Shown in pieces: positions 28,283 through 37,287 of a DNA stretch of 64,000 bases (its first letter is position 1; each line of letters opens with the position of its first letter). The notes under the pieces were generated by a model. It saw only the letters and a program-made list of their open reading frames with translations, was not told the origin of the DNA and ran no database searches. Made by a program: the position numbers and the translations under genes. The stretch is from Geodermatophilus normandii (GTDB taxonomy: Bacteria > Actinomycetota > Actinomycetes > Mycobacteriales > Geodermatophilaceae). The stretch lies in NCBI RefSeq assembly GCF_003182485.1, contig NZ_QGTX01000001.1, positions 2,806,001 through 2,870,000 of the forward strand. Reading direction: 5' to 3'.

Positions 28283-28950
28283 CAGGCCCTGCCTCCCTCG
28301 GGCTGCTGCTCGACCGCGTGGTGGACCCGGTCGGAGATCTCGTCGGTCGCCGCGACGACGAGCTGGTCGCCGTCCTGCAGCACGGTGGCGGAGGTGGGCA
28401 GGAGCGCCTCGCCGAAGCGGACCAGCCACGCGGCCCGCGCGCCGGAGGCGGCCTCGAGCTCGGCGAGCTTGCGGCCCACCCACCCGTCGGTGACGGTCAC
28501 GCGCATCAGCAGCACCCGGCCGGTGGGCTCCCGCCAGATCTCGCTGACCTTGACCGACAGCAGCTCGCGCAGCAGCCGGTTCACCGTCCACGGGACGGTG
28601 GCCACGCTGGGGATGCCCATGCGCTCGAACACCTCGGCGCGCTTGGAGTCGTAGATCCGGGCGACGACGTGCTGGACGCCGAAGGTCTCCCGGGCGACGC
28701 GGGCGCTGATGATGTTGGAGTTGTCGCCGCTGCTGACGGCGGCGAAGGCCCCGGCGGAGTCGATGCCGGCGTCGAGCAGGGTCTGCCGGTCGAAACCCAG
28801 GCCGGTCACCTGCCGGCCGCCGAAGTCGGGGCCCAGCCGGCGGAAGGCCTCGGGGTCCTGGTCGATCACCGCGACGCTGTGACCGATCTGCTCCAGCCGC
28901 CGCGCGATGGCCGAGCCGACGCGGCCGCAGCCCATGACGACCACGTGCAC
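28282..28950 (-). CDS. trkA: TrkA-family potassium channel regulatory subunit (first of pair, CeoB-like)
   Basis: 222 aa with the same two-domain layout: RCK_N (VHVVVMGCGRVGSAIARRL, FAAVSSGDNSNIISARVA, VVARIYDSKRAEVFERMG) and RCK_C (VTDGWVGRKLAELEAASG). GTG 28950 has a GGGAG site; the upstream ATG adds only eight residues. Pairs of adjacent trkA-like genes form hetero-octameric rings in actinobacteria (CeoB/CeoC in mycobacteria, Rv2691/Rv2692). Divergent from the APC permease gene. Confidence 0.92.
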   Translation of the reverse strand: MHVVVMGCGRVGSAIARRLEQIGHSVAVIDQDPEAFRRLGPDFGGRQVTGLGFDRQTLLDAGIDSAGAFAAVSSGDNSNIISARVARETFGVQHVVARIYDSKRAEVFERMGIPSVATVPWTVNRLLRELLSVKVSEIWREPTGRVLLMRVTVTDGWVGRKLAELEAASGARAAWLVRFGEALLPTSATVLQDGDQLVVAATDEISDRVHHAVEQQPEGGRA

Positions 28951-29119
28951 GTGTCGCTCCCGGATGCCTCGCACGGGCGCCGTCCGCCCGCGGTCCAGGG
29001 CGCGAAGCTACACCCGGAGGCCGGGGATCCGGGGACGCGTCCCGGATCACACGACCCCTCCGAGCGGGCGGGCCGCGGCAGGCGGCACCGGGTGCCCCCG
29101 CGTCCGTACCATCGCCGCC

Positions 29120-31162
29120 GTGCCCAAGCTGTCCGACCTCGGACAACTCCCCAAACGGCTCGTGCTGGGCCGCCCGGTCCGCAGCGACCGCGTGGGGGAG
29201 TCCCTGCTCCCGAAGTCCCTGGCCCTGCCGATCTTCGCCAGCGACCCGCTCTCCTCGGTGGCCTACGCCACGCAGGAGATCCTGATCGTCCTGACGCTGG
29301 CCGGCACCGCCTTCCTCTTCCTCGCGCCGTGGCTCGCCGTCGTCGTCGTCCTGCTGCTGGCGACCGTCGTCCTCTCCTACCGGCAGGTCGTGCACGCCTA
29401 CCCCTCGGGGGGCGGTGACTACGAGGTCGCGATGAAGAACCACGGGCAGTTCGCCGGGCTCACCGTCGCCAGCGCCCTGCTGGTCGACTACGTGCTCACC
29501 GTCGCCGTCTCGGTCTCGGCCGGCACCGACAACATCATCTCGGCGTTCCCCACGCTCAACGAGCACCGTGTGCTCATCGCCATCGGCCTGGTCGCGCTGC
29601 TGGCGGCGACCAACCTGCGCGGCGTCCGGGAGTCGGGCAAGACCTTCGCCGTCCCGACCTACCTGTTCGTCGCCGGGATCATGGTCATGATCGTCACCGG
29701 GCTGGTCCGCGACTTCCTCACCGACTCCCCGGTGGTCGCCGAGAGCGCCGGCTGGTCCGTCACGCCCGAGGCGGGGTACGACGACCTGGGCGGCGTCGCG
29801 CTGGTGTTCTTCGCGCTGCGCGCCTTCGCGTCCGGCTGCACCGCGCTCACCGGCGTCGAGGCGATCGCCAACGGCGTCCCGGCCTTCCGGCCGCCCAAGT
29901 CGCGCAACGCCGCGACGACGCTGGCGCTCATGGGCGGCATCGCCGCCACGATGTTCGCCGGGGTCACCGCGCTGGCCCTCCTCGGCGACGTCCGCTACGC
30001 GGAGAACACCTGCGACCTGATCGGGTTCCCCGGCAACTGCGAGACCGACCCGCAGCGCACGGTCATCGCGCAGCTGGCCGCGGCCACCTTCGGCGGGGAC
30101 ACCTCGGTCGGGTTCTTCTACATCCAGGCGGCCACCGCGCTGGTGCTCGTGCTCGCGGCCAACACCGCCTTCAACGGCTTCCCGCTGCTGGGCTCGGTGC
30201 TCGCGCAGGACCGCTTCCTGCCCCGCCAGCTGCACACCCGCGGTGACAAGCTCGTCTACAGCAACGGCATCCTGCTGCTGGCCGGCTTCGCGGCGCTGCT
30301 GATCCTCGCCTTCCAGGCCGATCCCAACCGGCTGATCCAGATGTACATCGTCGGCGTCTTCACCAGCTTCTCGATCGGCCAGTGGGGCATGGTCCGGCAC
30401 TGGAACCGCGAGATCCGGCTCTCCGACGACGCGGCCGCCAAGCGGGCGATGCGCCGCTCGCAGGTCATCAACACCATCGGCGGCAGCCTCACCACGGCGG
30501 TGCTGGTGGTCATCGTGATCACCAAGTTCACCCGCGGCGCCTACCTGGTCATCCTGGTGATGCCGGTCCTGTTCCTGCTCATGAAGGCCATCAACAGGCA
30601 CTACTCGCACGTGGCCGAGCAGCTCGTGCCCGACCAGGACGCCCGGCTGCTGCCGAGCAGGGTGCACGCCATCGTGCTGGTGTCGAAGGTGCACAAGCCG
30701 ACGCTGCGCGCGCTCGCCTTCGCCCGGGCCACGCGTCCCGACGTCCTCACCGCGCTCACGGTCAACGTCGACGAGAACGACACCCGCGGGCTGCAGGCCG
30801 ACTGGGAGCGCTACGACATCCCCGTGCCGCTCACCGTGCTGGAGTCGCCGTACCGGGAGATCACCCGGCCGGTCGTCGACTACGTCAAGGCGATCCGCCG
30901 GCAGAGCCCCCGCGAGCTGGTCATCGTCTTCGTGCCGCAGTACGTCGTCGGGCACTGGTGGGAGAACGTGCTGCACAACCAGAGCGCGCTGCGGCTGCGC
31001 GCCCGGCTGCAGTTCCAGCCCGGCGTCATGATCACCACGGTGCCGTGGCAGCTGGAGAGCTCGGTCGGCCGGGGCGAGGACGACCGCCGGGACGGCCCCA
31101 TGCCCGGCGACCTGCGCCGCGGCCTCACCGACGACCAGGTCGAGGCCACCCCGTATGGCTGA
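29120..31162 (+). CDS. APC-superfamily amino acid permease with C-terminal cytosolic domain
   Basis: 680 aa: about 12 transmembrane helices in residues 30-480, beginning LPIFASDPLSSVAYATQEIL (unwound helix 1 GSS-like region) and VVHAYPSGGGDYEVA, then a 200-residue soluble C-terminal domain (HAIVLVSKVHKPTLRALAFA, VNVDENDTRGLQADW) resembling universal-stress-type folds. KUP-like and amino-acid transporters of this layout (mycobacterial Rv2690c) may move K+ or amino acids; the neighbouring TrkA subunits make a potassium link plausible. GTG 29120 chosen as the family N-terminus VPKLSDLGQLPKRL. Stop overlaps the next ATG by eight bases. Confidence 0.85.
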   Translation: MPKLSDLGQLPKRLVLGRPVRSDRVGESLLPKSLALPIFASDPLSSVAYATQEILIVLTLAGTAFLFLAPWLAVVVVLLLATVVLSYRQVVHAYPSGGGDYEVAMKNHGQFAGLTVASALLVDYVLTVAVSVSAGTDNIISAFPTLNEHRVLIAIGLVALLAATNLRGVRESGKTFAVPTYLFVAGIMVMIVTGLVRDFLTDSPVVAESAGWSVTPEAGYDDLGGVALVFFALRAFASGCTALTGVEAIANGVPAFRPPKSRNAATTLALMGGIAATMFAGVTALALLGDVRYAENTCDLIGFPGNCETDPQRTVIAQLAAATFGGDTSVGFFYIQAATALVLVLAANTAFNGFPLLGSVLAQDRFLPRQLHTRGDKLVYSNGILLLAGFAALLILAFQADPNRLIQMYIVGVFTSFSIGQWGMVRHWNREIRLSDDAAAKRAMRRSQVINTIGGSLTTAVLVVIVITKFTRGAYLVILVMPVLFLLMKAINRHYSHVAEQLVPDQDARLLPSRVHAIVLVSKVHKPTLRALAFARATRPDVLTALTVNVDENDTRGLQADWERYDIPVPLTVLESPYREITRPVVDYVKAIRRQSPRELVIVFVPQYVVGHWWENVLHNQSALRLRARLQFQPGVMITTVPWQLESSVGRGEDDRRDGPMPGDLRRGLTDDQVEATPYG

Positions 31163-32492
31163 AGGACCACCCTCCCCCCCACGCCCCGCACGCTCGGCGC
31201 GGGGTCCTGGAGGGCGGCCGGGGAAGGGCCTCGGGTGGACCGGCCGGGAGTTCGAGGTGACGGTCGGCCCGGTCGCCCACGGCGGTCACTGCGTCGCCCG
31301 GCACGAGGGGCGCGTCGTCTTCGTCCGCCACACCCTGCCCGGCGAGCGGGTCGTCGTCCGGGTCACCGAGGACCGCCAGCCCGGCTACTGCCGCGCCGAC
31401 GCCGTCGAGGTGCTCGAGGCCTCGCCCGACCGGATCGAGCGGCCCTGCCCGTACAGCGGGCCGGGGCGCTGCGGGGGCTGCGACTGGCAGCACGTGTCCT
31501 GGGAGGGGCAGCGGCGCCTGAAGGCCGACGTGGTCCGCGAGCAGCTCACCCGGCTGGGCGGGCTGGACGCCGGCGACCCGCTGCTGGCCGGCCTCGACGT
31601 CGAGCCGCTGCCCGGCGGGCCGCTGCGCTGGCGGTCGCGGGCGCGCTTCGCCGTCGACCGGACCGGCGCGCCCGGGCTGCGGCGGCACCGCTCGCACGAC
31701 GTCGTCCTGCTCGACGACTGCCCGATCACCGTCGAGCCCGCGGCGCAGGCGGTGCTGGCTCGGCGCTGGCCGGGCGCCGGCGCGGTCGACGTCGCCGTCG
31801 ACTCGGCCGGCACGGTGACCACCACCCGCCTGGACCGCCGCGGCGTGCCGACGTCGACCCGGGTGCTGCGGGCCGGCGAGGACGTGCCGGGCGAGACCCG
31901 GCGGCGGGCCGGGCGCCGGGCGGCCGGACGCGACTGGGAGGTCGAGGGCACCGGCTTCTGGCAGGTGCACGAGTCGGCCGCCGACGCGCTCGTGGCCGCC
32001 GTCACCGCTGCGGCGGGTGTGCGACCGGGGGAGTCGGTGCTCGACCTCTACGCCGGCGCCGGCCTGTTCGGCGGCGCGCTGGCGCCGGCGGCGGGGGAGT
32101 CCGGCCGGGTGGTGTGCGTGGAGGCCGACGCCGAGGCGTGCGCCGCGGCCGAGGCCAACCTCGCCGGGCTGCCGCAGGCCGAGGTCTGGCAGGGCGAGGT
32201 GGACGCCGAGGGGCTCACCGGCCTGCTCGAGGAGCTCGGCGGCAGCCCCGACGTCGTGGTGCTCGACCCGCCGCGGGCGGGCGCGGGCCCGGCGGTCAGC
32301 CGGGTGCTGGCCGGCACCGGCGCGCGTGCCGTCGTCTACGTCGCCTGCGACCCGGCGTCCCTGGGCCGCGACGTCGCCGCGTTCGCCGCCGCCGGGTACC
32401 GCCTGGCCGCGCTGCGCGCCTTCGACGCCTTCCCCATGACCGCGCACGTCGAGTGCGTGGCCCTGCTGGTGCCGGGCGACGCGGGACGGTGA
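31155..32492 (+). CDS. TrmA/RlmD-type class I SAM-dependent RNA methyltransferase
   Basis: 445 aa. TRAM domain (FEVTVGPVAHGGHCVARHEG), Fe-S cysteines in CPYSGPGRCGGCDWQH, SAM motif VLDLYAGAGLFGGALAP, DPPRAG and the nucleophile region VVYVACDPASLGRD mark a 5-methyluridine RNA methyltransferase. Homologue of Rv2689c. The conserved segment GREFEV must be translated, and no ATG, GTG or TTG lies in frame between ATG 31155 and it, so the start at 31155 is forced even though it puts a terminator-like repeat (31164-31219) into the coding region as a Pro/Arg-rich N-terminal extension. Target tRNA or rRNA site unknown. Confidence 0.88.
   Translation: MAEGPPSPPRPARSARGPGGRPGKGLGWTGREFEVTVGPVAHGGHCVARHEGRVVFVRHTLPGERVVVRVTEDRQPGYCRADAVEVLEASPDRIERPCPYSGPGRCGGCDWQHVSWEGQRRLKADVVREQLTRLGGLDAGDPLLAGLDVEPLPGGPLRWRSRARFAVDRTGAPGLRRHRSHDVVLLDDCPITVEPAAQAVLARRWPGAGAVDVAVDSAGTVTTTRLDRRGVPTSTRVLRAGEDVPGETRRRAGRRAAGRDWEVEGTGFWQVHESAADALVAAVTAAAGVRPGESVLDLYAGAGLFGGALAPAAGESGRVVCVEADAEACAAAEANLAGLPQAEVWQGEVDAEGLTGLLEELGGSPDVVVLDPPRAGAGPAVSRVLAGTGARAVVYVACDPASLGRDVAAFAAAGYRLAALRAFDAFPMTAHVECVALLVPGDAGR
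31164..31219 (+). repeat. Stop-codon-proximal inverted repeat, copy E
   Basis: Arms GGACCACCCTCC and GGAGGGCGGCC with inner GCCCCGC/GCGGGG; begins one base after the APC permease TGA (TGAAGGACC). It lies inside the 5' coding region of the RNA methyltransferase and appears to be translated. Confidence 0.55.
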
Positions 32493-32761
32493 GGCGGGTC
32501 CTGGCGGGCCACCTGGCCGCGCCGGCGCCGGCCGTCTGCGACGCCCGCGACCGGCGCGTGGGCGTCGCCGACGTCGTCGTCTGACCCGAGGCCGGCGGCT
32601 CCACCGGCCACGAGGCCGGTCAGGGAGGGGGGCGGCCACGGCCACCGACCGCCCCGAGCACCAGGGCGCGGCGTCCGGCACCCGATGCGGGCCCGCCCTG
32701 CGACCGGCGGGGCCGCGGGCTGGCCGCGACCGGACCGGGACCGCCCCGATACGGTCTGGCG

Positions 32762-32989
32762 GTGACCTCCTGGGAGTACGCCTCGGTCATCACGGCCAAC
32801 GACGCGGAGTCGCAGCGCGCGGGGGTGAGCGTCAAGCTCCCCAACGGCAAGCTCGAACGGCAGCAGGGGGACACCAGCTCGGTGCTCAACCGGCTCGGCG
32901 CCGAGGGCTGGGAGCTGGTCAGCTACCACTCCAGCGGTGCCGGCACCTGGGGCTTCGAGCAGTTCTGGCTCAAGCGCCAGATGTCCTAG
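32762..32989 (+). CDS. DUF4177-like small protein
   Basis: 75 aa: WEYASVITANDAESQ and LNRLGAEGWELVSYHSSG, then WGFEQFWLKRQ. The WEY...LN.LG.EGWELV pattern is that of DUF4177. No signal peptide or membrane segment; compact alpha/beta protein of unknown role. GTG start. The 269 bases before it hold no convincing gene; a 31-codon frame at 32489 was judged spurious. Confidence 0.75.
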   Translation: MTSWEYASVITANDAESQRAGVSVKLPNGKLERQQGDTSSVLNRLGAEGWELVSYHSSGAGTWGFEQFWLKRQMS

Positions 32990-33074
32990 GCGCGCGCTCC
33001 CCGGTGATCACGACCGGGTGACGCCGGCGCGCGCCGGGTCGAACACGCGTTCGACCTGCGGCAGGATGCTCCCC

Positions 33075-33443
33075 GTGGCTGCGAGCGTCCCCCCGGGCTG
33101 GCCGGAGCAGGTGCGGCCGGTGGGCGCTCCCGACTGGGAGCACACCGCGGTCGCCTGGCTGTTCGACCTCGTCCCGCCCGACTACCGCGCCCACGCGGTG
33201 CTGCGCCGCTATCCCGTGCTGCTGGCCCGGCTCGCCGGCGACCACGTCGCCGCCGGGCTCGAGGCGGCCCGCGCGGGGTGGCGCACGGTGCGCGTCGACC
33301 TGGCCGACCACCTGCCGCCGGACGCCATCGAGGCCGCCGTCGCCGCCTACGAGCGGGAGGGGGCGCGGCTGGCCGCGGCCGCGCGGGGCGTCGAGGTGGT
33401 GGCCGGAGCCCTGCGCGGCGAGGTCTGGGTGCCCCGGCTGTAG
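33075..33443 (+). CDS. Hypothetical actinobacterial protein
   Basis: 122 aa, soluble. Contains DWEHTAVAWLFDLVPPDYRAH, VLRRYPVLLARLAGDHVAAG and EAAVAAYEREGARL; helical, with conserved-looking Trp/Tyr. ATG 33066 (MLPVAAS) is an alternative start. I recognise no domain. Convergent with the ROK gene across a terminator hairpin. Confidence 0.65.
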   Translation: MAASVPPGWPEQVRPVGAPDWEHTAVAWLFDLVPPDYRAHAVLRRYPVLLARLAGDHVAAGLEAARAGWRTVRVDLADHLPPDAIEAAVAAYEREGARLAAAARGVEVVAGALRGEVWVPRL

Positions 33444-33449
33444 GGGCAC

Positions 33450-33482
33450 CCGGGGGCCCGGCCGTCGTCCACGGGCCCCCGG
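33450..33482. terminator. Bidirectional terminator hairpin
   Basis: CCGGGGGCCCG ... CGGGCCCCCGG forms an 11-bp perfect stem between the stop of the hypothetical gene and that of the convergent ROK regulator. Confidence 0.7.
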
Positions 33483-33487
33483 GGTCC

Positions 33488-34684
33488 TCAGCCGGTCAGC
33501 CGGTCGGCCTCCCGGAGCGCGACCGCCAGGGCGCCGAGCACCTCCGCGCGGGCGCCGAGCGAGCCGGGGACGACGGTGAGCTGCTCGGCCGCGGCGGGGA
33601 TGGCGGACTGCCCGAGCGCCCGGCGGAGCGGGTCGACCAGCAGGTCGCCGGCGGTGCCGAGCTCGCCGCCGACGACGATGCGGTCGGGGTTGAGCACGTT
33701 GACCAGGCCGCCGAGCACCTGGCCCACCGACGTGCCGGCGTCGGCGATCAGCCGCCGGCAGGCCTGGTCGCCCTCCAGCGCGCCGGCCACCAGCGAGCGC
33801 AGGTCGGCCAGGTGCGGAGCGGCGGTGCGGATGGCCTGCAGGAGTGCGGCGCCGCCGGCGGTCAGCTCCAGGCAGCCGCGGTTGCCGCAGCGGCACAGCG
33901 CGCCGGCCGGGTCCAGGCTGACGTGCCCCATCTCGCCGGCGGTGCCGGAGACGCCGCGCAGCAGGTCGCCGTCCAGGACGATCGCCCCGCCGACGCCGGT
34001 CGCCATCTTCAGGTAGATGGTGGCGCGCGAGCCGCGGCCGGCGCCCCAGCGGACCTCCGCGACGGCCCCGAGGTTGGCGTCGTTCTCCACGATGACCGGG
34101 ACGCCGAGCCGCTCCTGCAGCGCGGGCGCCGGCGTCCGCCCCGACCAGGTGGGGAGGATGTTCGACCGCGCGACGGTGCCGCGGGCGCTGGCGGCCCGGC
34201 CGACGACGGGGGTGGGCAGGCCCACGACCGCGCCGACGACGTCCTCGGTGCAGGCCCCCACGCGCCGCAGCTCGGCGCGCACCTGGGAGGCCACGGTGTC
34301 CAGGACCGCGTCGGAGTCGAGGTCGGCGACCGGCAGCGTGGTGGTCTCCTCGCCGACGATCTCGTGCGAGAGGTCGGCGACGGCGACCCGGACGTGCGTG
34401 CGCCCGATATCGACGCCGACGACGACGCCCGCGCGGCGGGTGAGGTGCACCAGCCGCGCGGGGCGGCCCCCGGTCTCCACCGCGCCGGTCTCCTCCGACG
34501 GCGCGACCAGGCCGCGGTCGACGAGGTCGGACACGTACCCGGAGACCGTCGCGCGGGACAGGCCGGTGCGCTCGACCAGCTGGGCGCGGGTCGAGGGGCC
34601 GCTGACCCGCAGCTCCTGGACCAGCCGTCGCGAGGGGCCCGTGAGGTCGGGCAGCCACGGCTGGCGGGGGTCCATGGCGGGCAT
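33488..34684 (-). CDS. ROK-family transcriptional regulator (NagC/XylR type)
   Basis: About 398 aa. N-terminal winged helix (RLVQELRVSGPSTRAQLVER, TGLSRATVSGYVSDLVDRG) followed by a ROK sugar-kinase domain: VVVGVDIGRTHVRVAVADL, PVIVENDANLGAVAEV, MATGVGGAIVLDGDLLRG and the zinc motif CRCGNRGCLE. Sugar-responsive repressor; the nearest candidate target is the sugar ABC transporter 6 kb away, but linkage is weak. ATG 34684 or 34675 are both plausible starts; a TTG at 34711 would put an inverted-repeat operator in the coding region. Confidence 0.85.
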   Translation of the reverse strand: MPAMDPRQPWLPDLTGPSRRLVQELRVSGPSTRAQLVERTGLSRATVSGYVSDLVDRGLVAPSEETGAVETGGRPARLVHLTRRAGVVVGVDIGRTHVRVAVADLSHEIVGEETTTLPVADLDSDAVLDTVASQVRAELRRVGACTEDVVGAVVGLPTPVVGRAASARGTVARSNILPTWSGRTPAPALQERLGVPVIVENDANLGAVAEVRWGAGRGSRATIYLKMATGVGGAIVLDGDLLRGVSGTAGEMGHVSLDPAGALCRCGNRGCLELTAGGAALLQAIRTAAPHLADLRSLVAGALEGDQACRRLIADAGTSVGQVLGGLVNVLNPDRIVVGGELGTAGDLLVDPLRRALGQSAIPAAAEQLTVVPGSLGARAEVLGALAVALREADRLTG

Positions 34685-34702
34685 CGTGGGAGCCCGCCCG
34701 CG

Positions 34703-34723
34703 TTCTGTCAATCACCGACAGAA
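34703..34723. promoter_or_regulatory. Inverted-repeat operator candidate before the ROK regulator
   Basis: TTCTGTC-N7-GACAGAA, 21 bp, ends 19 bases before the ROK ATG at 34684. It is one of the few AT-containing palindromes in this GC-rich sequence and suits autoregulation. Confidence 0.5.
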
Positions 34724-34891
34724 GTGCACAGCCCCGACCCGGTGAACGCCCCGCACAGCGTCCAGAGGTGACGGAACGTCCCCCCGCGAGTGCAGTCGGT
34801 TCGGACGGAGGTCCCGCCGTTCCGCGACTACAGTTGACCGGCGGCCTCCCGGGCCGTGCCCCGCCGCCGACAGAGAGGACACCGCCGCGCC

Positions 34892-36811
34892 GTGTCGCTC
34901 CTGCGCTCGCTCCGCGACCCCGCCGACCTGAGGGCGCTGCCCCCCGAGCAGCTGCCCGCGCTGGCCGCGGAGATCCGGGACGCGCTGGTCACCAGCGTGG
35001 CCCGCACCGGTGGCCACCTCGGCCCCAACCTCGGCACGGTCGAGCTCACCATCGCCCTGCACCGGGTGTTCGAGTCCCCGCGCGAGCCGATCGTCTTCGA
35101 CACCGGCCACCAGGCCTACGTGCACAAGATGCTCACCGGCCGCGTCGAGGGCTTCGAGCGGCTGCGCCAGCGGGGCGGGCTGTCGGGCTACCCGAGCCGC
35201 ACCGAGAGCGAGCACGACTGGGTCGAGAACAGCCACGCCTCGACGTCGCTGTCCTACGCCGACGGCCTGGCCAAGGCCTTCGCCGTCCGCGGCGAGCGCC
35301 GGCCCGTGGTGGCCGTGATCGGCGACGGCGCGCTCACCGGCGGCATGGCCTGGGAGGCGCTGAACAACATCGCCGCCGCGCAGGACCGCCCCGTGGTCAT
35401 CGTCGTCAACGACAACGGGCGCTCCTACTCCCCGACGATCGGCGGTGTCGCCGACGCGCTGGCCGGCCTGCGGCTGCGGCCGGGCTACGAGCAGGCGCTG
35501 CTGGCCATCCGTCAGGCCCTGCACAAGGCGCCGGTCGTGGGCTCGGCGCTCTACGACGCGCTGCACGGCCTGAAGAAGGGCGTCAAGGACGTCCTGGCGC
35601 CGCAGGGCATGTTCGAGGACCTCGGCCTCAAGTACGTCGGCCCCGTCGACGGGCACGACGTCGAGGTCATGGAGTCGGCGCTGCGCCGGGCGCGCTCGTT
35701 CGGCCGGCCGGTCATCGTGCACGCCGTCACCACCAAGGGCTTCGGCTACGCGCCGGCCGAGACCGACCAGATCGACGCCTGGCACGCCACCGGCGTCTTC
35801 GACCCCGACAGCGGCGTGGGGCCGGCCGTCGCCCGCGACTGGACGACGGCCTTCTCCGACGAGCTGGTGCGCATCGGCGCCGAGCGCAGCGACGTCGTCG
35901 CGGTCACCGCGGCGATGCTGCACCCCACCGGGCTGGCCGCCTTCGCCGAGCGCTTCCCCGAGCGGACCTACGACGTCGGCATCGCCGAGCAGCACGCGCT
36001 CACCAGCGCCGCCGGCATGGCGATGGCCGGGCTGCACCCGGTGGTCGCCGTCTACTCGACGTTCCTCAACCGGGCCTTCGACCAGCTGCTCATGGACGTC
36101 GCGCTGCACCGCCAGCCGGTCACCGTCGTCCTCGACCGGGCCGGGGTCACCGGCAGCGACGGCGCCTCCCACAACGGCATGTGGGACATGTCGATCTGCT
36201 CGGTGGTCCCGGGGCTGCAGCTCGCCGCGCCGCGCGACGAGCCGACCCTGCGCGAGGCGCTGCGCGAGGCGGTCGCGGTGACCGACGGGCCGACCGTCGT
36301 CCGCTTCCCCAAGGGGCCGCCCCCGCTCGACATCCCGGCGCTGGAGCGGCGCGGCCGGGTCGACGTGCTGCGCCGCGGCGAGCGTCAGGAGGTCCTGCTG
36401 GTCGCCGTCGGCTCGATGGTGCCGACGTGCCTGGCCGCCGCCGAGCGGGCCGCCGACCACGGCATCGACGTCACCGTCGTCGACCCGCGGTGGGTGCTGC
36501 CGGTCGCCGACGAGCTGGTGGAGACGGCCGCCGCGCACCGGCTGGTGGTCACGGTCGAGGACGGCGGGCGCGCCGGTGGCGTCGGGAGCCACCTCTCGCA
36601 GGCGCTGCAGGACGGGCAGCACGACGTCCCGGTGCGCGCCCTGGGCCTGCCGCAGGCGTTCCTCGAGCACGGCAGCCGCGGACAGGTGCTCGCCGACTGC
36701 GGCCTGACCGAGCAGGACGTCGCCCGGAGGATCGCCGAGTGGACCGCCGTCCTCACCGAGCGCGCCGAGCGTCAGGTGGACGCCGAGCGGGTGGACGGCG
36801 CCCAGCAGTGA
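34892..36811 (+). CDS. dxs: 1-deoxy-D-xylulose-5-phosphate synthase
   Basis: First enzyme of the MEP isoprenoid pathway: condenses pyruvate and glyceraldehyde 3-phosphate using thiamine diphosphate. 639 aa. Landmarks: [34 protein letters not shown], thiamine-binding [16 protein letters not shown] (about 146), catalytic Glu in [16 protein letters not shown] (about 361) and the C-terminal transketolase domain. GTG 34892 gives the standard N-terminus [15 protein letters not shown]. The following thiamine-binding gene overlaps the stop by four bases, consistent with the cofactor requirement. Confidence 0.96.
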   Translation: MSLLRSLRDPADLRALPPEQLPALAAEIRDALVTSVARTGGHLGPNLGTVELTIALHRVFESPREPIVFDTGHQAYVHKMLTGRVEGFERLRQRGGLSGYPSRTESEHDWVENSHASTSLSYADGLAKAFAVRGERRPVVAVIGDGALTGGMAWEALNNIAAAQDRPVVIVVNDNGRSYSPTIGGVADALAGLRLRPGYEQALLAIRQALHKAPVVGSALYDALHGLKKGVKDVLAPQGMFEDLGLKYVGPVDGHDVEVMESALRRARSFGRPVIVHAVTTKGFGYAPAETDQIDAWHATGVFDPDSGVGPAVARDWTTAFSDELVRIGAERSDVVAVTAAMLHPTGLAAFAERFPERTYDVGIAEQHALTSAAGMAMAGLHPVVAVYSTFLNRAFDQLLMDVALHRQPVTVVLDRAGVTGSDGASHNGMWDMSICSVVPGLQLAAPRDEPTLREALREAVAVTDGPTVVRFPKGPPPLDIPALERRGRVDVLRRGERQEVLLVAVGSMVPTCLAAAERAADHGIDVTVVDPRWVLPVADELVETAAAHRLVVTVEDGGRAGGVGSHLSQALQDGQHDVPVRALGLPQAFLEHGSRGQVLADCGLTEQDVARRIAEWTAVLTERAERQVDAERVDGAQQ

Positions 36812-37095
36812 GCTGGGTGATCGCCGAGATCCAGGTGGCGCCCTCGCCCGCGGGGACGCCGGACGACCCGCACGCGCACGTGGAGGCCGCCGTCCGGGTG
36901 ATCGGGGACTCCGGGCTGCGGTACGAGGTCGGCGCGCTCGGGACGACGCTGGAGGGTGACGCCGACGCCGTGTGGGCCACCCTGCGGGCCGCGCACGAGG
37001 CGATGCTCGCGGCAGGTGCCGCCAGCGGCCTGTCCCACGTGAAGGTCGCCTCGGTCGACCGCACGATGGACAGCCTGACGCACAAGTTCCGCTGA
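36808..37095 (+). CDS. MTH1187/YqgV-type thiamine-binding protein
   Basis: A 95-aa ferredoxin-like fold protein: [66 protein letters not shown]. This family (MTH1187, YkoF-like) binds thiamine or related molecules and is assigned to thiamine salvage. The GTGA overlap with dxs implies co-translation with a thiamine-diphosphate enzyme. No thiamine biosynthesis gene or TPP riboswitch is seen nearby. Confidence 0.85.
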   Translation: MSWVIAEIQVAPSPAGTPDDPHAHVEAAVRVIGDSGLRYEVGALGTTLEGDADAVWATLRAAHEAMLAAGAASGLSHVKVASVDRTMDSLTHKFR

Positions 37096-37130
37096 GGCGC
37101 TCGCACGATCAGGTGACCTGGTCGTGCTGC

Positions 37131-37182
37131 GTCCTGGCTCGGCGTCGGCGGTGAGCCAGGACGCGCCACGCCGAGCCAGGAC
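37131..37182. repeat. 14-bp inverted repeat with third internal copy
   Basis: GTCCTGGCTCGGCG (37131-37144) and CGCCGAGCCAGGAC (37169-37182) are perfect complements; GAGCCAGGAC also occurs once between them, allowing two alternative hairpins. In the convergent gap between the thiamine-binding and fadB genes. Confidence 0.6.
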
Positions 37183-37199
37183 GGCTCCTGAGACGGCGG

Positions 37200-37232
37200 A
37201 CGGCCCGGGCCCCCCGCGGGGACCCGGGCCGT
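37200..37232. terminator. Terminator hairpin in the convergent gap
   Basis: ACGGCCCGGG ... CCCGGGCCGT, a 10-bp perfect stem. Second of three consecutive hairpins here. Confidence 0.6.
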
Positions 37233-37240
37233 CGTCCTGC

Positions 37241-37281
37241 GCACTCCCGCGGACGTGCACCGGGCACGTCCGCGGGAGTGC
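37241..37281. terminator. 18-bp perfect hairpin beside fadB
   Basis: GCACTCCCGCGGACGTGC, loop ACCGG, GCACGTCCGCGGGAGTGC. It ends seven bases past the fadB stop on the minus strand. The longest perfect stem noticed in the window; either a very strong terminator or a protein-binding palindrome. Confidence 0.65.
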
Positions 37282-37287
37282 TCCGGA

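Noticed and set aside
32489-32584. 31-codon frame after the RNA methyltransferase
   Set aside because: Too short, no ribosome site independent of the upstream gene, no similarity recognised.
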